The position numbers were made by a program, and so were the translations under genes. Below, piece after piece: positions 17,586 to 25,587 of a stretch of DNA of 36,281 bases (its first letter is position 1; the number at the start of each line of letters is the position of its first letter). The notes beneath the pieces are model-generated. The model searched no databases. It was not told where the DNA came from and was given only the letters and a program-made list of their open reading frames with translations. Source of the stretch: JBLIKP01 sp047635375 (GTDB lineage Bacteria > Bacteroidota > Bacteroidia > Sphingobacteriales > Sphingobacteriaceae); the NCBI GenBank assembly GCA_047635375.1, contig JBLIKP010000012.1:1-36281 (forward strand). The letters run 5' to 3'.

Positions 17586-20500
17586 ATGTTTTTCAATATA
17601 CTTTCTTTCGAATTAAGGTACCGATTTAAGCGTCCAGCAACTTGGATATATTTTGGCATTATGTTTTTACTTGCATTTGGTGCAAGCTCCTCCGATGTAA
17701 TTTCAATAGGTGGTGGAACGGGAAATGTCCGTCAAAATGCACCCGTGGTTCTTCAACAAATGATGCTAATTTTATCTGCATTTTGTATGATGATTACCAG
17801 TGCAATTATGGGTGTGGCGGTACTTCGTGATTTTGAACACAAAACTGAATCTATTTTATTCACCACCCCTATCTCAAAGGGCGCCTATTTGTGGGGGCGA
17901 TTTGTAGGTTCTTTTATCGTCGTTTTATTCGTTTTCACTGGAATGCTTTTAGGTTTTATGATTGGACCCACAATGCCTTGGGTAGACTCAGCAAAGCTGC
18001 TTCCCTTCAACTTATATTTTTACCTACATCCATTTGTTGCGTTTGTAATCCCAAGCTTATTCTTTACGGGCTCAATATTTTTTGCTGCCGGGGCTTTAAG
18101 CCGAAAGATGCTCGTTGTTTATACTCAAGGTGCACTTTTATTGGTTGGGTATTTGGTGTCAAATCAGTTTATTTCTGATTTAGACAATCAAACGATTGCG
18201 GCCTTAATCGACCCATTTGCATTAGGAACAAGCGGGATTGAAACACGCTACTGGACGGTCGCCGAGCAGAATTCACAAGTTGTTTCTCTCACGGGAAATG
18301 TCCTTTACAATAGACTTTTATGGATTGGACTCGGGTTATTCACCCTAATTCTAACCCAAGTGAGATTTAAATTTACAACCGAAACAACTTCATGGTTTTC
18401 TCGAAAGCAAAAGGCTAGTTCAGGAAAATCAGAAAAGGCCAACACCGATATAAATATCCCAACGGCATCTTACTCCCATACATTTGGCGCCCAATTTTCA
18501 AAAATGATGGGACTCTCCCGCTTTTACTTCAAAAATGTAATGGGTTCGGTACCGTTTATAGCAATTGTAATTGCAGGAATAGGGCTGATTTTCGCAAGTA
18601 GCGGGAATTTCAACCGGTCGTATGGAACTTACGCCATACCCACCACATACAGTTTGATTGAGCTTATTGGTACATTTAATCTGTTTTTCCTTATCATAAT
18701 TATTTTCTACGGCGGAGAGTTGATTTGGCGAGAAAGGGATGTGAAAATAAACTTGATCTACGACGCATTACCCTTTCCAAACTGGGTTAGTCTTGGTGCA
18801 AAATTTTTGGGGATGATTTACATTCACATCGTATTGTTATTTGTGTTAATTGGTGCGGGAATGTTAATTCAAACCTTCAAAGGATATTATAACTACGAAA
18901 TAGGAGTTTACATAAAAACGCTGTTTACCGACACCTTCTCCTTCCTGGTTTTATACACCATTCTCACCTTCTTTGTGCAGGTTATGGTGAACCATAAGTT
19001 TTTGGCTCATGCTACCATTGTAGTTTTCTTCATTGCCATGGCCGTAATGGACACTTTAGGTTTTGAGCATAGTATGTTCAGCTTTGGAAGCGGAAGTATG
19101 GGAACATACAGTGATATGAACAGTTTCGGTCACTTTCCAATTGCCTTTTCATGGTATAGCATTTATTGGTTTGGTTTTGCCATTGCCTTATTTGTCGCAT
19201 CTATAATTTTGTCGGCAAGAGGGTCTGAGGCGATAATGAAAATAAGAATGAAGGTGGGGAAACTGAACCTTACAAAGCCTATGTTAACTTTCGCTTTTAG
19301 CGGATTGATTATGTTTGCAGCATCTGGTTGTTTCATTTATTACAATACCAATGTGCTCAATGAATATCAAAACTCCGAAGACAGTAAAACGGTCCAAGCT
19401 AAATACGAGAAGACATTAAAGGTTTACAAGAATATCCCTCAGCCAAGGATTATTGGCACTTACCTTAACGTAGAACTTTATCCGCGCAAGCGAGATTTCA
19501 CTGCAGAGGGGTATTACCTATTAAAAAATAAAACTAACGCTCCTATAAAGGAAATTCATATTCAGCAAAGTTCAGACGATCAAATGAAGGTTACCGACCT
19601 GAAATTCGATCGTGATTTTGAGTTGGCCATGCGATATGATAGTTTTAAGTATGAAATCTATGCCTTGAACTTACCGTTAGAACCGGGTGATTCACTTAAA
19701 ATGGACTTCAAAGCAGCATTTACCACCACAGGTTTTAAAGAAGGTGGTGGAAACACTGGGATAGTTTATAACGGAACATTTTTCAACAACGCAGTGCTTC
19801 CCTCCTTTGGATATAATGACGGTTTAGAATTAAGTCAAGACGACGACCGTAAAGACCATGACCTTCCCGAAAAAGAACGGATGATGGCTCAGGACGACAG
19901 CATAGGACTTCATCAAAATCTATTTGGAGACGATGGTGATTTCATCGATTTTGAAATAATTATTGGAACACAAAATGGGCAAACCGCAATTGCTCCTGGA
20001 TATCTAGAGAAATCTTGGGAAGAAAACAACCGTGCCTATTTCCATTATAAAATGGATAAGCCCATGGTTAATTTTTACAGTATTCTTTCAGGGAATTATG
20101 AGACCATCACGGATAAATGGACTTCAGAAGTAGATTCAGGGAAACGAGTTGTAAATCTTGAAATTTATTTCCACAAGGACCACACCTACAATCTTGATAG
20201 AATGATGAAGGGAATGAAAAAATCCTTGAGTTATTACGAGAAAAATTTCGGCCCTTATCAATTCCGTCAGATGCGGATTTTAGAATTTCCGAGGTATGCG
20301 AGTTTTGCTCAATCCTTTGCCAACACCGTGCCTTATAGCGAGTCTATTGGTTTTATTTTAGATATTAAGGAAGATGATGTAGACATGGTTTTCTATGTTA
20401 CTGCACATGAAATGGCTCATCAATGGTGGGGTCACCAAGTTACCGACGCGGGTGTTCAGGGAAATGCGATGTTGAGTGAAACGATGTCCCAATACAGCGC

Positions 20501-21197
20501 ATTAATGGTGATGAAGGAAAGTTATTCCCCAGAAATGATGCAAAAATTTCTAAAGTATGAGCTAGATAGTTATTTAGGTGGGCGATCAAATGAAACCAAA
20601 AAAGAACAACCGCTTTATTTGGTTGAAGGCCAAGCCTATATTCATTACCGAAAAGGATCACTTGTAATGTATGCCCTTCAAGATTACATTGGAGAAGATA
20701 AAGTAAATGAAGCCTTTAGAAACTTTAGAGCCGAATGGATGGGCAGAGAAGATCTTTATCCAACTAGCAGCGATTTATTAAAACATATTAAAGCGGTTAC
20801 TCCAGATAGTATGATGTATTTCATTACTGATCAGTTTGAGACCATTACCCTTTATGAAAATAGAACCGTCACCGCCGAAGCCAAGGAATCATCAAATAGA
20901 GGTTACCAAGTCACTATTGATGTAATGGCAAAGAAATACCGTGCCGATAGTTTAGGGAATGAAACTAACCTAGTTTTGAATGATTGGGTAGACATCGGAG
21001 TTTATGGTGAAAATGCTCGAGGAAAAGATTCCTTGTTGTATTTAAAGAAGCATAAAATTGTTGATGGCGAGCAGAGCTTTTTAATTAATGTCGGGCAGCT
21101 TCCTACCAAGGCAGGTATAGATCCAATTAATAAGTTAATTGACCGGAATTCCTCCGACAATACCAAGAAGATTACTTTAATCGGCGACGAATCTTAG
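17586..21197 (+). CDS. ABC-2 permease fused to an M1-family aminopeptidase
   Basis: 1203 residues. The first 600 or so contain about 13 hydrophobic segments in two ABC-2-type sets (for example 20-36, 52-78, 105-127, 320-338, 360-383). The rest is an M1 metallopeptidase with the zinc site HEMAHQWWGH (H941, E942, H945), a third ligand Glu in MLSETMSQYSA (E965) and a downstream YRKGSLVMYAL with the candidate catalytic Tyr. The classical GAMEN exopeptidase loop is not seen; the equivalent region reads RILEFPRYASF. The peptidase should face away from the cytoplasm. With the ATPase upstream it forms a transporter that carries its own peptidase. The substrate is unknown. A strong terminator follows. 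Confidence 0.9.
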   Translation: MFFNILSFELRYRFKRPATWIYFGIMFLLAFGASSSDVISIGGGTGNVRQNAPVVLQQMMLILSAFCMMITSAIMGVAVLRDFEHKTESILFTTPISKGAYLWGRFVGSFIVVLFVFTGMLLGFMIGPTMPWVDSAKLLPFNLYFYLHPFVAFVIPSLFFTGSIFFAAGALSRKMLVVYTQGALLLVGYLVSNQFISDLDNQTIAALIDPFALGTSGIETRYWTVAEQNSQVVSLTGNVLYNRLLWIGLGLFTLILTQVRFKFTTETTSWFSRKQKASSGKSEKANTDINIPTASYSHTFGAQFSKMMGLSRFYFKNVMGSVPFIAIVIAGIGLIFASSGNFNRSYGTYAIPTTYSLIELIGTFNLFFLIIIIFYGGELIWRERDVKINLIYDALPFPNWVSLGAKFLGMIYIHIVLLFVLIGAGMLIQTFKGYYNYEIGVYIKTLFTDTFSFLVLYTILTFFVQVMVNHKFLAHATIVVFFIAMAVMDTLGFEHSMFSFGSGSMGTYSDMNSFGHFPIAFSWYSIYWFGFAIALFVASIILSARGSEAIMKIRMKVGKLNLTKPMLTFAFSGLIMFAASGCFIYYNTNVLNEYQNSEDSKTVQAKYEKTLKVYKNIPQPRIIGTYLNVELYPRKRDFTAEGYYLLKNKTNAPIKEIHIQQSSDDQMKVTDLKFDRDFELAMRYDSFKYEIYALNLPLEPGDSLKMDFKAAFTTTGFKEGGGNTGIVYNGTFFNNAVLPSFGYNDGLELSQDDDRKDHDLPEKERMMAQDDSIGLHQNLFGDDGDFIDFEIIIGTQNGQTAIAPGYLEKSWEENNRAYFHYKMDKPMVNFYSILSGNYETITDKWTSEVDSGKRVVNLEIYFHKDHTYNLDRMMKGMKKSLSYYEKNFGPYQFRQMRILEFPRYASFAQSFANTVPYSESIGFILDIKEDDVDMVFYVTAHEMAHQWWGHQVTDAGVQGNAMLSETMSQYSALMVMKESYSPEMMQKFLKYELDSYLGGRSNETKKEQPLYLVEGQAYIHYRKGSLVMYALQDYIGEDKVNEAFRNFRAEWMGREDLYPTSSDLLKHIKAVTPDSMMYFITDQFETITLYENRTVTAEAKESSNRGYQVTIDVMAKKYRADSLGNETNLVLNDWVDIGVYGENARGKDSLLYLKKHKIVDGEQSFLINVGQLPTKAGIDPINKLIDRNSSDNTKKITLIGDES

Positions 21198-21239
21198 AAA
21201 AAAGGCTTTTGTGTAAAAAAAAACACAAAAGCCTTTTTC
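21197..21239. terminator. Strong bidirectional terminator
   Basis: GAAAAAAGGCTTTTGTGT at 21197-21214 pairs almost perfectly with ACACAAAAGCCTTTTTC at 21223-21239 around an A-rich loop. It closes the ABC operon. Confidence 0.9.
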
Positions 21240-21353
21240 ACTTTAATCAATTATTCGTTTTAATTTTATACCATCGCAAATAAATTATTTCATACCGCCC
21301 CACCACAGGAGAACCCCGTTCGATTTTCGGATTATGGGATAGGAATTTTTCCG

Positions 21354-22139
21354 ATGGTAAATACCAAATCGGCACTTAAAAAAGTCATAAAAAAAGGGCA
21401 GGTATTTATTAATGGTGAAAAGGCAAATACCGGAACACTGATTCGAGGCGGCGAGCAAATTGAGCTTGAAATACCCGAGGCACCAAGCATCGATAAAGCA
21501 CCTGATTTAAAATTAGAAGTACTTTTCGAAGATGATTATTTAGCCATTATTAATAAGCAAGCAGGAGTTTTAGTTAGTGGAAATAAATTTCTCACCATCG
21601 CCAAAGCACTGTCCTTTAATTTAAAGCCAAGTAGTCAAAAAGATGCTGTTTTACCCCAACCCATTCATAGGCTGGATTATGCTACCAGTGGAGTTTTATT
21701 AATAGGCAAAACGTCAAGCAGTATCCAGCAATTAGGCATACTATTTTCCGCAAGAAATATTTCCAAATCTTATTATGCCGTGTGTATTGGGCCTTTAGAC
21801 CATGAAGGTGAAATCAACTCAGACATCGATAACAAGCCCAGTTCTAGCACTTTCGAATTGATAGAAACGGTTGATTCGGAGCGATTTGGAAAGTTGAATC
21901 TTGTTAAACTCATCCCCAAAACTGGCAGGCGACATCAATTACGTAAACACTTATCCTCAATCGGAAATCCCATATTAGGAGATAAAGAGTATGGGGAAAG
22001 CGGGAAAATTCATTTCGGGAAAGGGCTGTATCTGCACGCTTATTCCTTAAGTTTTATTCACCCCGTTTACTCCACCGCAATAGAAATTTACAAAGGCCTA
22101 CCTAAGAAATTCTTAAAAATATTTGCAGATCCCATTTAA
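21354..22139 (+). CDS. RluA-type pseudouridine synthase with S4 domain
   Basis: Isomerises uridine to pseudouridine in RNA, target site unknown. From ATG 21354 the protein has 261 residues: an S4 RNA-binding part at 1-40 (KKGQVFINGEKA) and the synthase domain with HRLDYATSGVLL (catalytic D108), RRHQLRKHL and GDKEYG. The conserved S4 segment continues upstream of 21354 in the same frame (RFSDYGIGIFP from 21321), open back to TAA 21261, but there is no ATG, GTG or TTG in that stretch. The real start may be a rare codon such as ATC 21273, or the S4 domain is truncated. Confidence 0.85.
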   Translation: MVNTKSALKKVIKKGQVFINGEKANTGTLIRGGEQIELEIPEAPSIDKAPDLKLEVLFEDDYLAIINKQAGVLVSGNKFLTIAKALSFNLKPSSQKDAVLPQPIHRLDYATSGVLLIGKTSSSIQQLGILFSARNISKSYYAVCIGPLDHEGEINSDIDNKPSSSTFELIETVDSERFGKLNLVKLIPKTGRRHQLRKHLSSIGNPILGDKEYGESGKIHFGKGLYLHAYSLSFIHPVYSTAIEIYKGLPKKFLKIFADPI

Positions 22140-22149
22140 TATTTAGCTC

Positions 22150-22231
22150 AAAATATCTGAAAAAAAGACTATAAATTAAAATATCTGTTAAAAAAACGAT
22201 ATATTTGATTATAGGTAAATAATCAGATATT
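22150..22231 (+). promoter_or_regulatory. Candidate operator: repeated AATATCTG half-sites around the satD-like promoter
   Basis: AAAATATCTG occurs twice in direct orientation (22150-22159 and 22178-22187) and once inverted as CAGATATT (22224-22231). The second and third copies are placed symmetrically around the -7 element at 22200-22207. A shorter inverted repeat, TGATTAT-N6-ATAATCA (22206-22225), lies inside. The encoded protein has a helix-turn-helix, so autoregulation is a reasonable inference. Confidence 0.5.
22200..22207 (+). promoter_or_regulatory. -7 element of the satD-like gene
   Basis: TATATTTG is an exact TAnnTTTG, ending 27 nt before ATG 22235. No clear TTG lies at the -33 position, which fits a promoter needing or escaping a regulator. 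Confidence 0.5.
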
Positions 22232-22234
22232 AAG

Positions 22235-22834
22235 ATGGAGAGATTATCAATAATTACAGGAGATATAATAAATTCACGCAAGAAAAATCCCGAAGTTTGG
22301 CTTCCGGTATTAAAAGACACACTTAACCACTATGGTAAAACCCCCATAAATTGGGAGATATTTAGAGGTGATGGCTTTCAGTTAGAACTAGATGCAATTA
22401 AAAGCTTGGAGGCGGCAATTCATATTAAGGCTGCCATCAGGCAAATCCAAGGTATGGATGTTAGAATATCAATTGGAGTTGGAGAAAAAACCTATCACTC
22501 GTTTAGGGTGGGTGAATCAAGTGGCCCTGTTTATTACCGGTCGGGCGAGGCATTAGATAATTTAAAAAATTCAACCTTAATAATAAAAACTGGTAATCAA
22601 GAAATTGATAATCAATGGGATATTATATTGGCTTTAGCACAGTTAATCATGAATAATTGGACTAAAGTAACCGCACAAACTATAAAGCTGTCCCTTGAAA
22701 ACCCAAGTTTAAATCAGGTTGCTTTAGCAAAATTATTAAAAAAGTCACAAAGCAGTGTTAGTGAGGCGCTTAAAAGAGGAGGCTTTGAAGAAATCAAAAG
22801 AATGATGTCCTTTTATCACAATCAATTTCAATAA
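22235..22834 (+). CDS. SatD family protein with C-terminal helix-turn-helix
   Basis: 199 residues. The N-terminal domain has TGDIINSRK (8-16), RGDGFQLEL (44-52) and RISIGVGE (77-84). This order resembles the first metal-binding strand, the beta hairpin and the following strand of class III cyclase or GGDEF palm domains, with D10 and D46 as possible metal ligands. Residues 158-185 (NQVALAKLLKKSQSSVSEAL) form a helix-turn-helix. SatD family members are known mainly by name from Streptococcus acid tolerance; their activity is not established. The DUF3307 membrane gene starts 2 bp after the stop, so the two work together. The cyclase resemblance is my inference. Confidence 0.75.
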   Translation: MERLSIITGDIINSRKKNPEVWLPVLKDTLNHYGKTPINWEIFRGDGFQLELDAIKSLEAAIHIKAAIRQIQGMDVRISIGVGEKTYHSFRVGESSGPVYYRSGEALDNLKNSTLIIKTGNQEIDNQWDIILALAQLIMNNWTKVTAQTIKLSLENPSLNQVALAKLLKKSQSSVSEALKRGGFEEIKRMMSFYHNQFQ

Positions 22835-22836
22835 TT

Positions 22837-23547
22837 ATGCTTCTATTTATTTTGAAATTAGTCCTCTCCCACGTCTTAGGAGACTTCATTTTCCAACCCC
22901 TAAAATGGGTTAAGGATAAGGAAAAAAAGAAACACAAGTCGGTTTACTTGTATCTTCATATTACCATTCACGCAATAATATTACTATTATTCTTGCCTTT
23001 AAAATTAGAATATATTGGTGCAATATTACTTATTACGGTAACACACTTTATTATTGATCTCCTAAAGCTTAACCTAAGTAATTCTAAAAACTCAAAACTA
23101 CTATTTGTAGTCGATCAATTTTTACACTTAATTGTGCTGGCAGCAGTAGCACACTATTTCTTCCGATTTTCAATTAATATTACCGCTGACCAAACCAAAA
23201 CCATCCTTTTGGCCGCGCTCGCCTTGACATTGACCACTGCCGTTTCTGGAATAATTATGAAAGTTGCTTTAGGCGGATGGGAAATATCGGAAGATAAAAA
23301 CCATGACTCCTTAAAAAATGCAGGATTGTATATTGGAATGCTAGAACGACTATTTATTTTTCTCTTTATCATACTGCACCAGTGGCAGGCAATAGGATTT
23401 CTAATCGCCGCAAAATCAATATTTAGATTTAGTGATTTATCTAGAGCCAAAGACAGAAAATTAACCGAATATGTTTTAATAGGAACCCTCCTGAGCTACG
23501 GACTGGCAATTTTAATTGGCTTTGGATATCTAGCATTAAAAAATTAG
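22837..23547 (+). CDS. DUF3307 family polytopic membrane protein
   Basis: 236 residues with about six or seven hydrophobic helices. Polar residues sit in the hydrophobic stretches as four i,i+4 pairs: H12 and D16 (SHVLGDF), H41 and H45 (LHITIHA), H70 and D74 (THFIIDL), D93 and H97 (DQFLHLI). One pair per helix suggests an intramembrane metal site, as in membrane metal-dependent hydrolases, but no activity is known for DUF3307. It follows the satD-like gene by 2 bp and starts at ATG 22837. No terminator is visible before arsR. Confidence 0.8.
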   Translation: MLLFILKLVLSHVLGDFIFQPLKWVKDKEKKKHKSVYLYLHITIHAIILLLFLPLKLEYIGAILLITVTHFIIDLLKLNLSNSKNSKLLFVVDQFLHLIVLAAVAHYFFRFSINITADQTKTILLAALALTLTTAVSGIIMKVALGGWEISEDKNHDSLKNAGLYIGMLERLFIFLFIILHQWQAIGFLIAAKSIFRFSDLSRAKDRKLTEYVLIGTLLSYGLAILIGFGYLALKN

Positions 23548-23585
23548 CGATTCAACCCCAACGAAATATTTTATTAATCGTAATA

Positions 23586-23617
23586 TTGCAATAAAACAAA
23601 ATAAGTTCCTACATTTG
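23586..23617 (+). promoter_or_regulatory. Promoter of the arsenic operon
   Basis: TTG at 23586-23588, 21 bp spacer, TACATTTG at 23610-23617, then only 4 nt to ATG 23622. The arsR mRNA should be leaderless. An ArsR operator would be expected to overlap this region, but I see no clear palindrome. Confidence 0.7.
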
Positions 23618-23621
23618 AACT

Positions 23622-23951
23622 ATGGGACTTACAAACACCGCTAAATTCACCGACGAACAAAACCTTATTGCTAATATGGCAAAGGCATTGGCGCATCCCG
23701 CCCGGATTGCCATATTACAGGAAATAATAAAAACAAATTCATGTGTTTGCGGAGATTTAGTCATCGAGCTACCTCTTGCTCAAGCAACAATATCTCAACA
23801 CCTTAAGGAGCTAAAGTCGGCAGGTATAATCAAAGGAACCATAGAAGGCACTTCGGTATGCTATTGCATTAACCCGGAAAACTGGACACGTATCCAAACC
23901 CTTCTAAATAATTTTTTCAATCATTACAACCAAGAAGCATCTTGCTGCTAA
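23622..23951 (+). CDS. arsR: ArsR/SmtB family arsenic-responsive repressor
   Basis: 109 residues, winged helix-turn-helix. The recognition region is PLAQATISQHLKELKSAGII (51-70). The sensor Cys pair is C41 and C43 in NSCVCGDLV, as in the ELCVCDL motif of ArsR that binds As(III) and releases DNA. Two more cysteines form the C-terminal SCC. It is the first gene of an arsenic operon and should repress its own promoter. ArsI starts 10 bp downstream. Confidence 0.92.
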   Translation: MGLTNTAKFTDEQNLIANMAKALAHPARIAILQEIIKTNSCVCGDLVIELPLAQATISQHLKELKSAGIIKGTIEGTSVCYCINPENWTRIQTLLNNFFNHYNQEASCC

Positions 23952-23961
23952 ATTCAATATT

Positions 23962-24519
23962 ATGAATCAACCGAAATTCCCCCGAATGCACATTAGCCTT
24001 TACGTTAAGGACATCTTTGAAACGCTAGCGTTTTACAGAAAATTTTTCGGCCAAGAGCCAGAAAAAATCCAATCAGGTTATGCGAAATTTCACGTTATGG
24101 AGCCTCCACTAATAATTTCATTTGTTGAAAATCCTGAAAGAGTTTCTCCTGGATTTGGGCACCTTGGGATTCAAGTAGACTCAGAGGAAGAGCTAAAATC
24201 AAGGCTAACCATAGCTGAAAATAAAGGGTTAAAAACCAAGGAAGAAATGGGCACAAATTGCTGCTATGCGTTTCAAGATAAATTCTGGGCAGCCGATCCT
24301 GATGGCCACCAATGGGAAATTTATTTCTTTCACCAAGATGTAGAATTCAACGACCCTCGATATCAAAAAGAATCTGCCGAGGCATGTTGCGTGCCCAGCG
24401 ATTCAAAACAAACCGTGGGAATCAATGATATAACGGTAGATGCAAAGCCTAAAGTTGCCCTTGCGGCTATCGGTGTAGATTCTGGAAACCCCTGTGAACC
24501 TGGATCTGGATGTTGCTAG
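23962..24519 (+). CDS. arsI: ArsI-type C-As lyase (VOC superfamily)
   Basis: 185 residues. Non-haem iron dioxygenase that breaks the carbon-arsenic bond of trivalent methylarsenicals such as MAs(III), producing As(III). The vicinal cysteines that bind the substrate are C100 and C101 in TNCCYA, and the metal ligands fit H10 (RMHIS), H67 (GHLG) and E119 (WEIYF), within five residues of known ArsI. The tail is unusual: about 60 extra residues ending in Cys-rich segments (ACCVP, NPCEPGSGCC). CadI-type annotations cover the same family. Its last 10 bp overlap the aquaporin gene. Confidence 0.88.
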   Translation: MNQPKFPRMHISLYVKDIFETLAFYRKFFGQEPEKIQSGYAKFHVMEPPLIISFVENPERVSPGFGHLGIQVDSEEELKSRLTIAENKGLKTKEEMGTNCCYAFQDKFWAADPDGHQWEIYFFHQDVEFNDPRYQKESAEACCVPSDSKQTVGINDITVDAKPKVALAAIGVDSGNPCEPGSGCC

Positions 24520-25157
24520 TAAAAAAACTCCTAGCCGAATTTCTAGGAACATTAACCTTAGTTTTCTTTGGTGCAGGTTCAATAATTATCAATTCGATGT
24601 TCCCGGAAACCATCGGACATCTAGGCATTGCGTTATCATTTGGAGCTGTTGTTTTCCTAGTTATTCAGGCCTTTGGCGAATTATCTGGCGCCCATATTAA
24701 CCCAGCAGTTACCTTGTCGTTCTGGTTAGCTAAAAATTTTCCTGGAAAACATATTGCCGGTTACCTAACAGCACAAATTTCAGGAGCAATAGCGGCGTCG
24801 GCAATTTTATATGCGCTTTTCCCCGAAGCAACAACCACAGGAGCTACACACCCTGCGGGAACAATAATGCAATCTTTTATATTAGAGTTTATTTTATCAT
24901 TTATCTTGATGCTTATTATTCTTAGGGTAGCCACAGGAAATCAAGAGCAAGGATTAATGGCCGGATTAGCAATAGCAGGAACCGTTTTTATAGAAGCCTT
25001 AGTCGCTGGACCCGTTTGCGGAGCTTCCATGAATCCGGCACGGTCCATTGGACCGGCAATCTTCGAGGGAAACTTAACCGATTTATGGGTTTATATTGCA
25101 GCACCAATCCTAGGAATGATATCAGCTGTCCCCATTTGGAAAATATTAAAAAATTAA
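24510..25157 (+). CDS. aqpS: Aquaporin (MIP family), probable AqpS-type arsenite channel
   Basis: 215 residues with six transmembrane helices and the two channel motifs AHINPAVT (NPA at 64-66) and ASMNPARS (NPA at 175-177), the second preceded by a Cys in PVCGA. In some bacteria AqpS replaces an active pump: ArsC makes arsenite inside the cell and it flows out down its gradient. The position between arsI and arsC, and the lack of arsB or acr3 here, support that role. ATG 24510 lies within the end of arsI, and arsC begins 1 bp after its stop. Confidence 0.88.
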   Translation: MLLVKKLLAEFLGTLTLVFFGAGSIIINSMFPETIGHLGIALSFGAVVFLVIQAFGELSGAHINPAVTLSFWLAKNFPGKHIAGYLTAQISGAIAASAILYALFPEATTTGATHPAGTIMQSFILEFILSFILMLIILRVATGNQEQGLMAGLAIAGTVFIEALVAGPVCGASMNPARSIGPAIFEGNLTDLWVYIAAPILGMISAVPIWKILKN

Positions 25158-25158
25158 A

Positions 25159-25587
25159 ATGAAGAAAAACATACTTGTGCTTTGCACTGGAAACTCATGC
25201 AGAAGTCAAATTGCCCATGCATACTTTGAAAAATACGCTTCGGCAAAAGCCAATATTTACAGTGCCGGAATTGAAACTCACGGATTAAACCCCAATGCCG
25301 TTGCAACACTTAAGGCCGATGGTATCGATATATCCCATTACACCTCAAATAACGTAAATGAGTACATCGATGTGAATTTTGATTTAATATTGACCGTGTG
25401 TGACAATGCTAAGGAATCATGCCCAGTATTTCCAAGCTCAGCAAAGTTGGTTCATCATAGCTTTCCTGATCCTGCAAAATTTACTGGATCAGCCATTGAA
25501 ATTAGCCAAGGGTTTGCAGTAGTTCGTGAAGAAATCGAAACCTTTGTCCTTGAGCTACTAATTAAAGAAGGACTAGCGGCTTATTAA
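25159..25587 (+). CDS. arsC: Arsenate reductase, thioredoxin-coupled (LMW-PTP type)
   Basis: 142 residues. Reduces As(V) to As(III) by a three-cysteine relay. The P-loop is CTGNSCRS with nucleophile C9 and Arg15; the relay cysteines are C81 and C88 in TVCDNAKESCPVFP. These sit one residue before the matching positions in Staphylococcus ArsC. It is the last gene of the arsR-arsI-aqpS-arsC operon. Its TAA overlaps the stop of the converging CWC gene in a TTAA at 25584-25587, so the two ends share bases. Confidence 0.95.
   Translation: MKKNILVLCTGNSCRSQIAHAYFEKYASAKANIYSAGIETHGLNPNAVATLKADGIDISHYTSNNVNEYIDVNFDLILTVCDNAKESCPVFPSSAKLVHHSFPDPAKFTGSAIEISQGFAVVREEIETFVLELLIKEGLAAY

Noticed and set aside
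23962..24519. Generic glyoxalase or cadmium-induced CadI
   Set aside because: The vicinal CC pair, the His/His/Glu ligands and the arsenic operon setting fit ArsI better.
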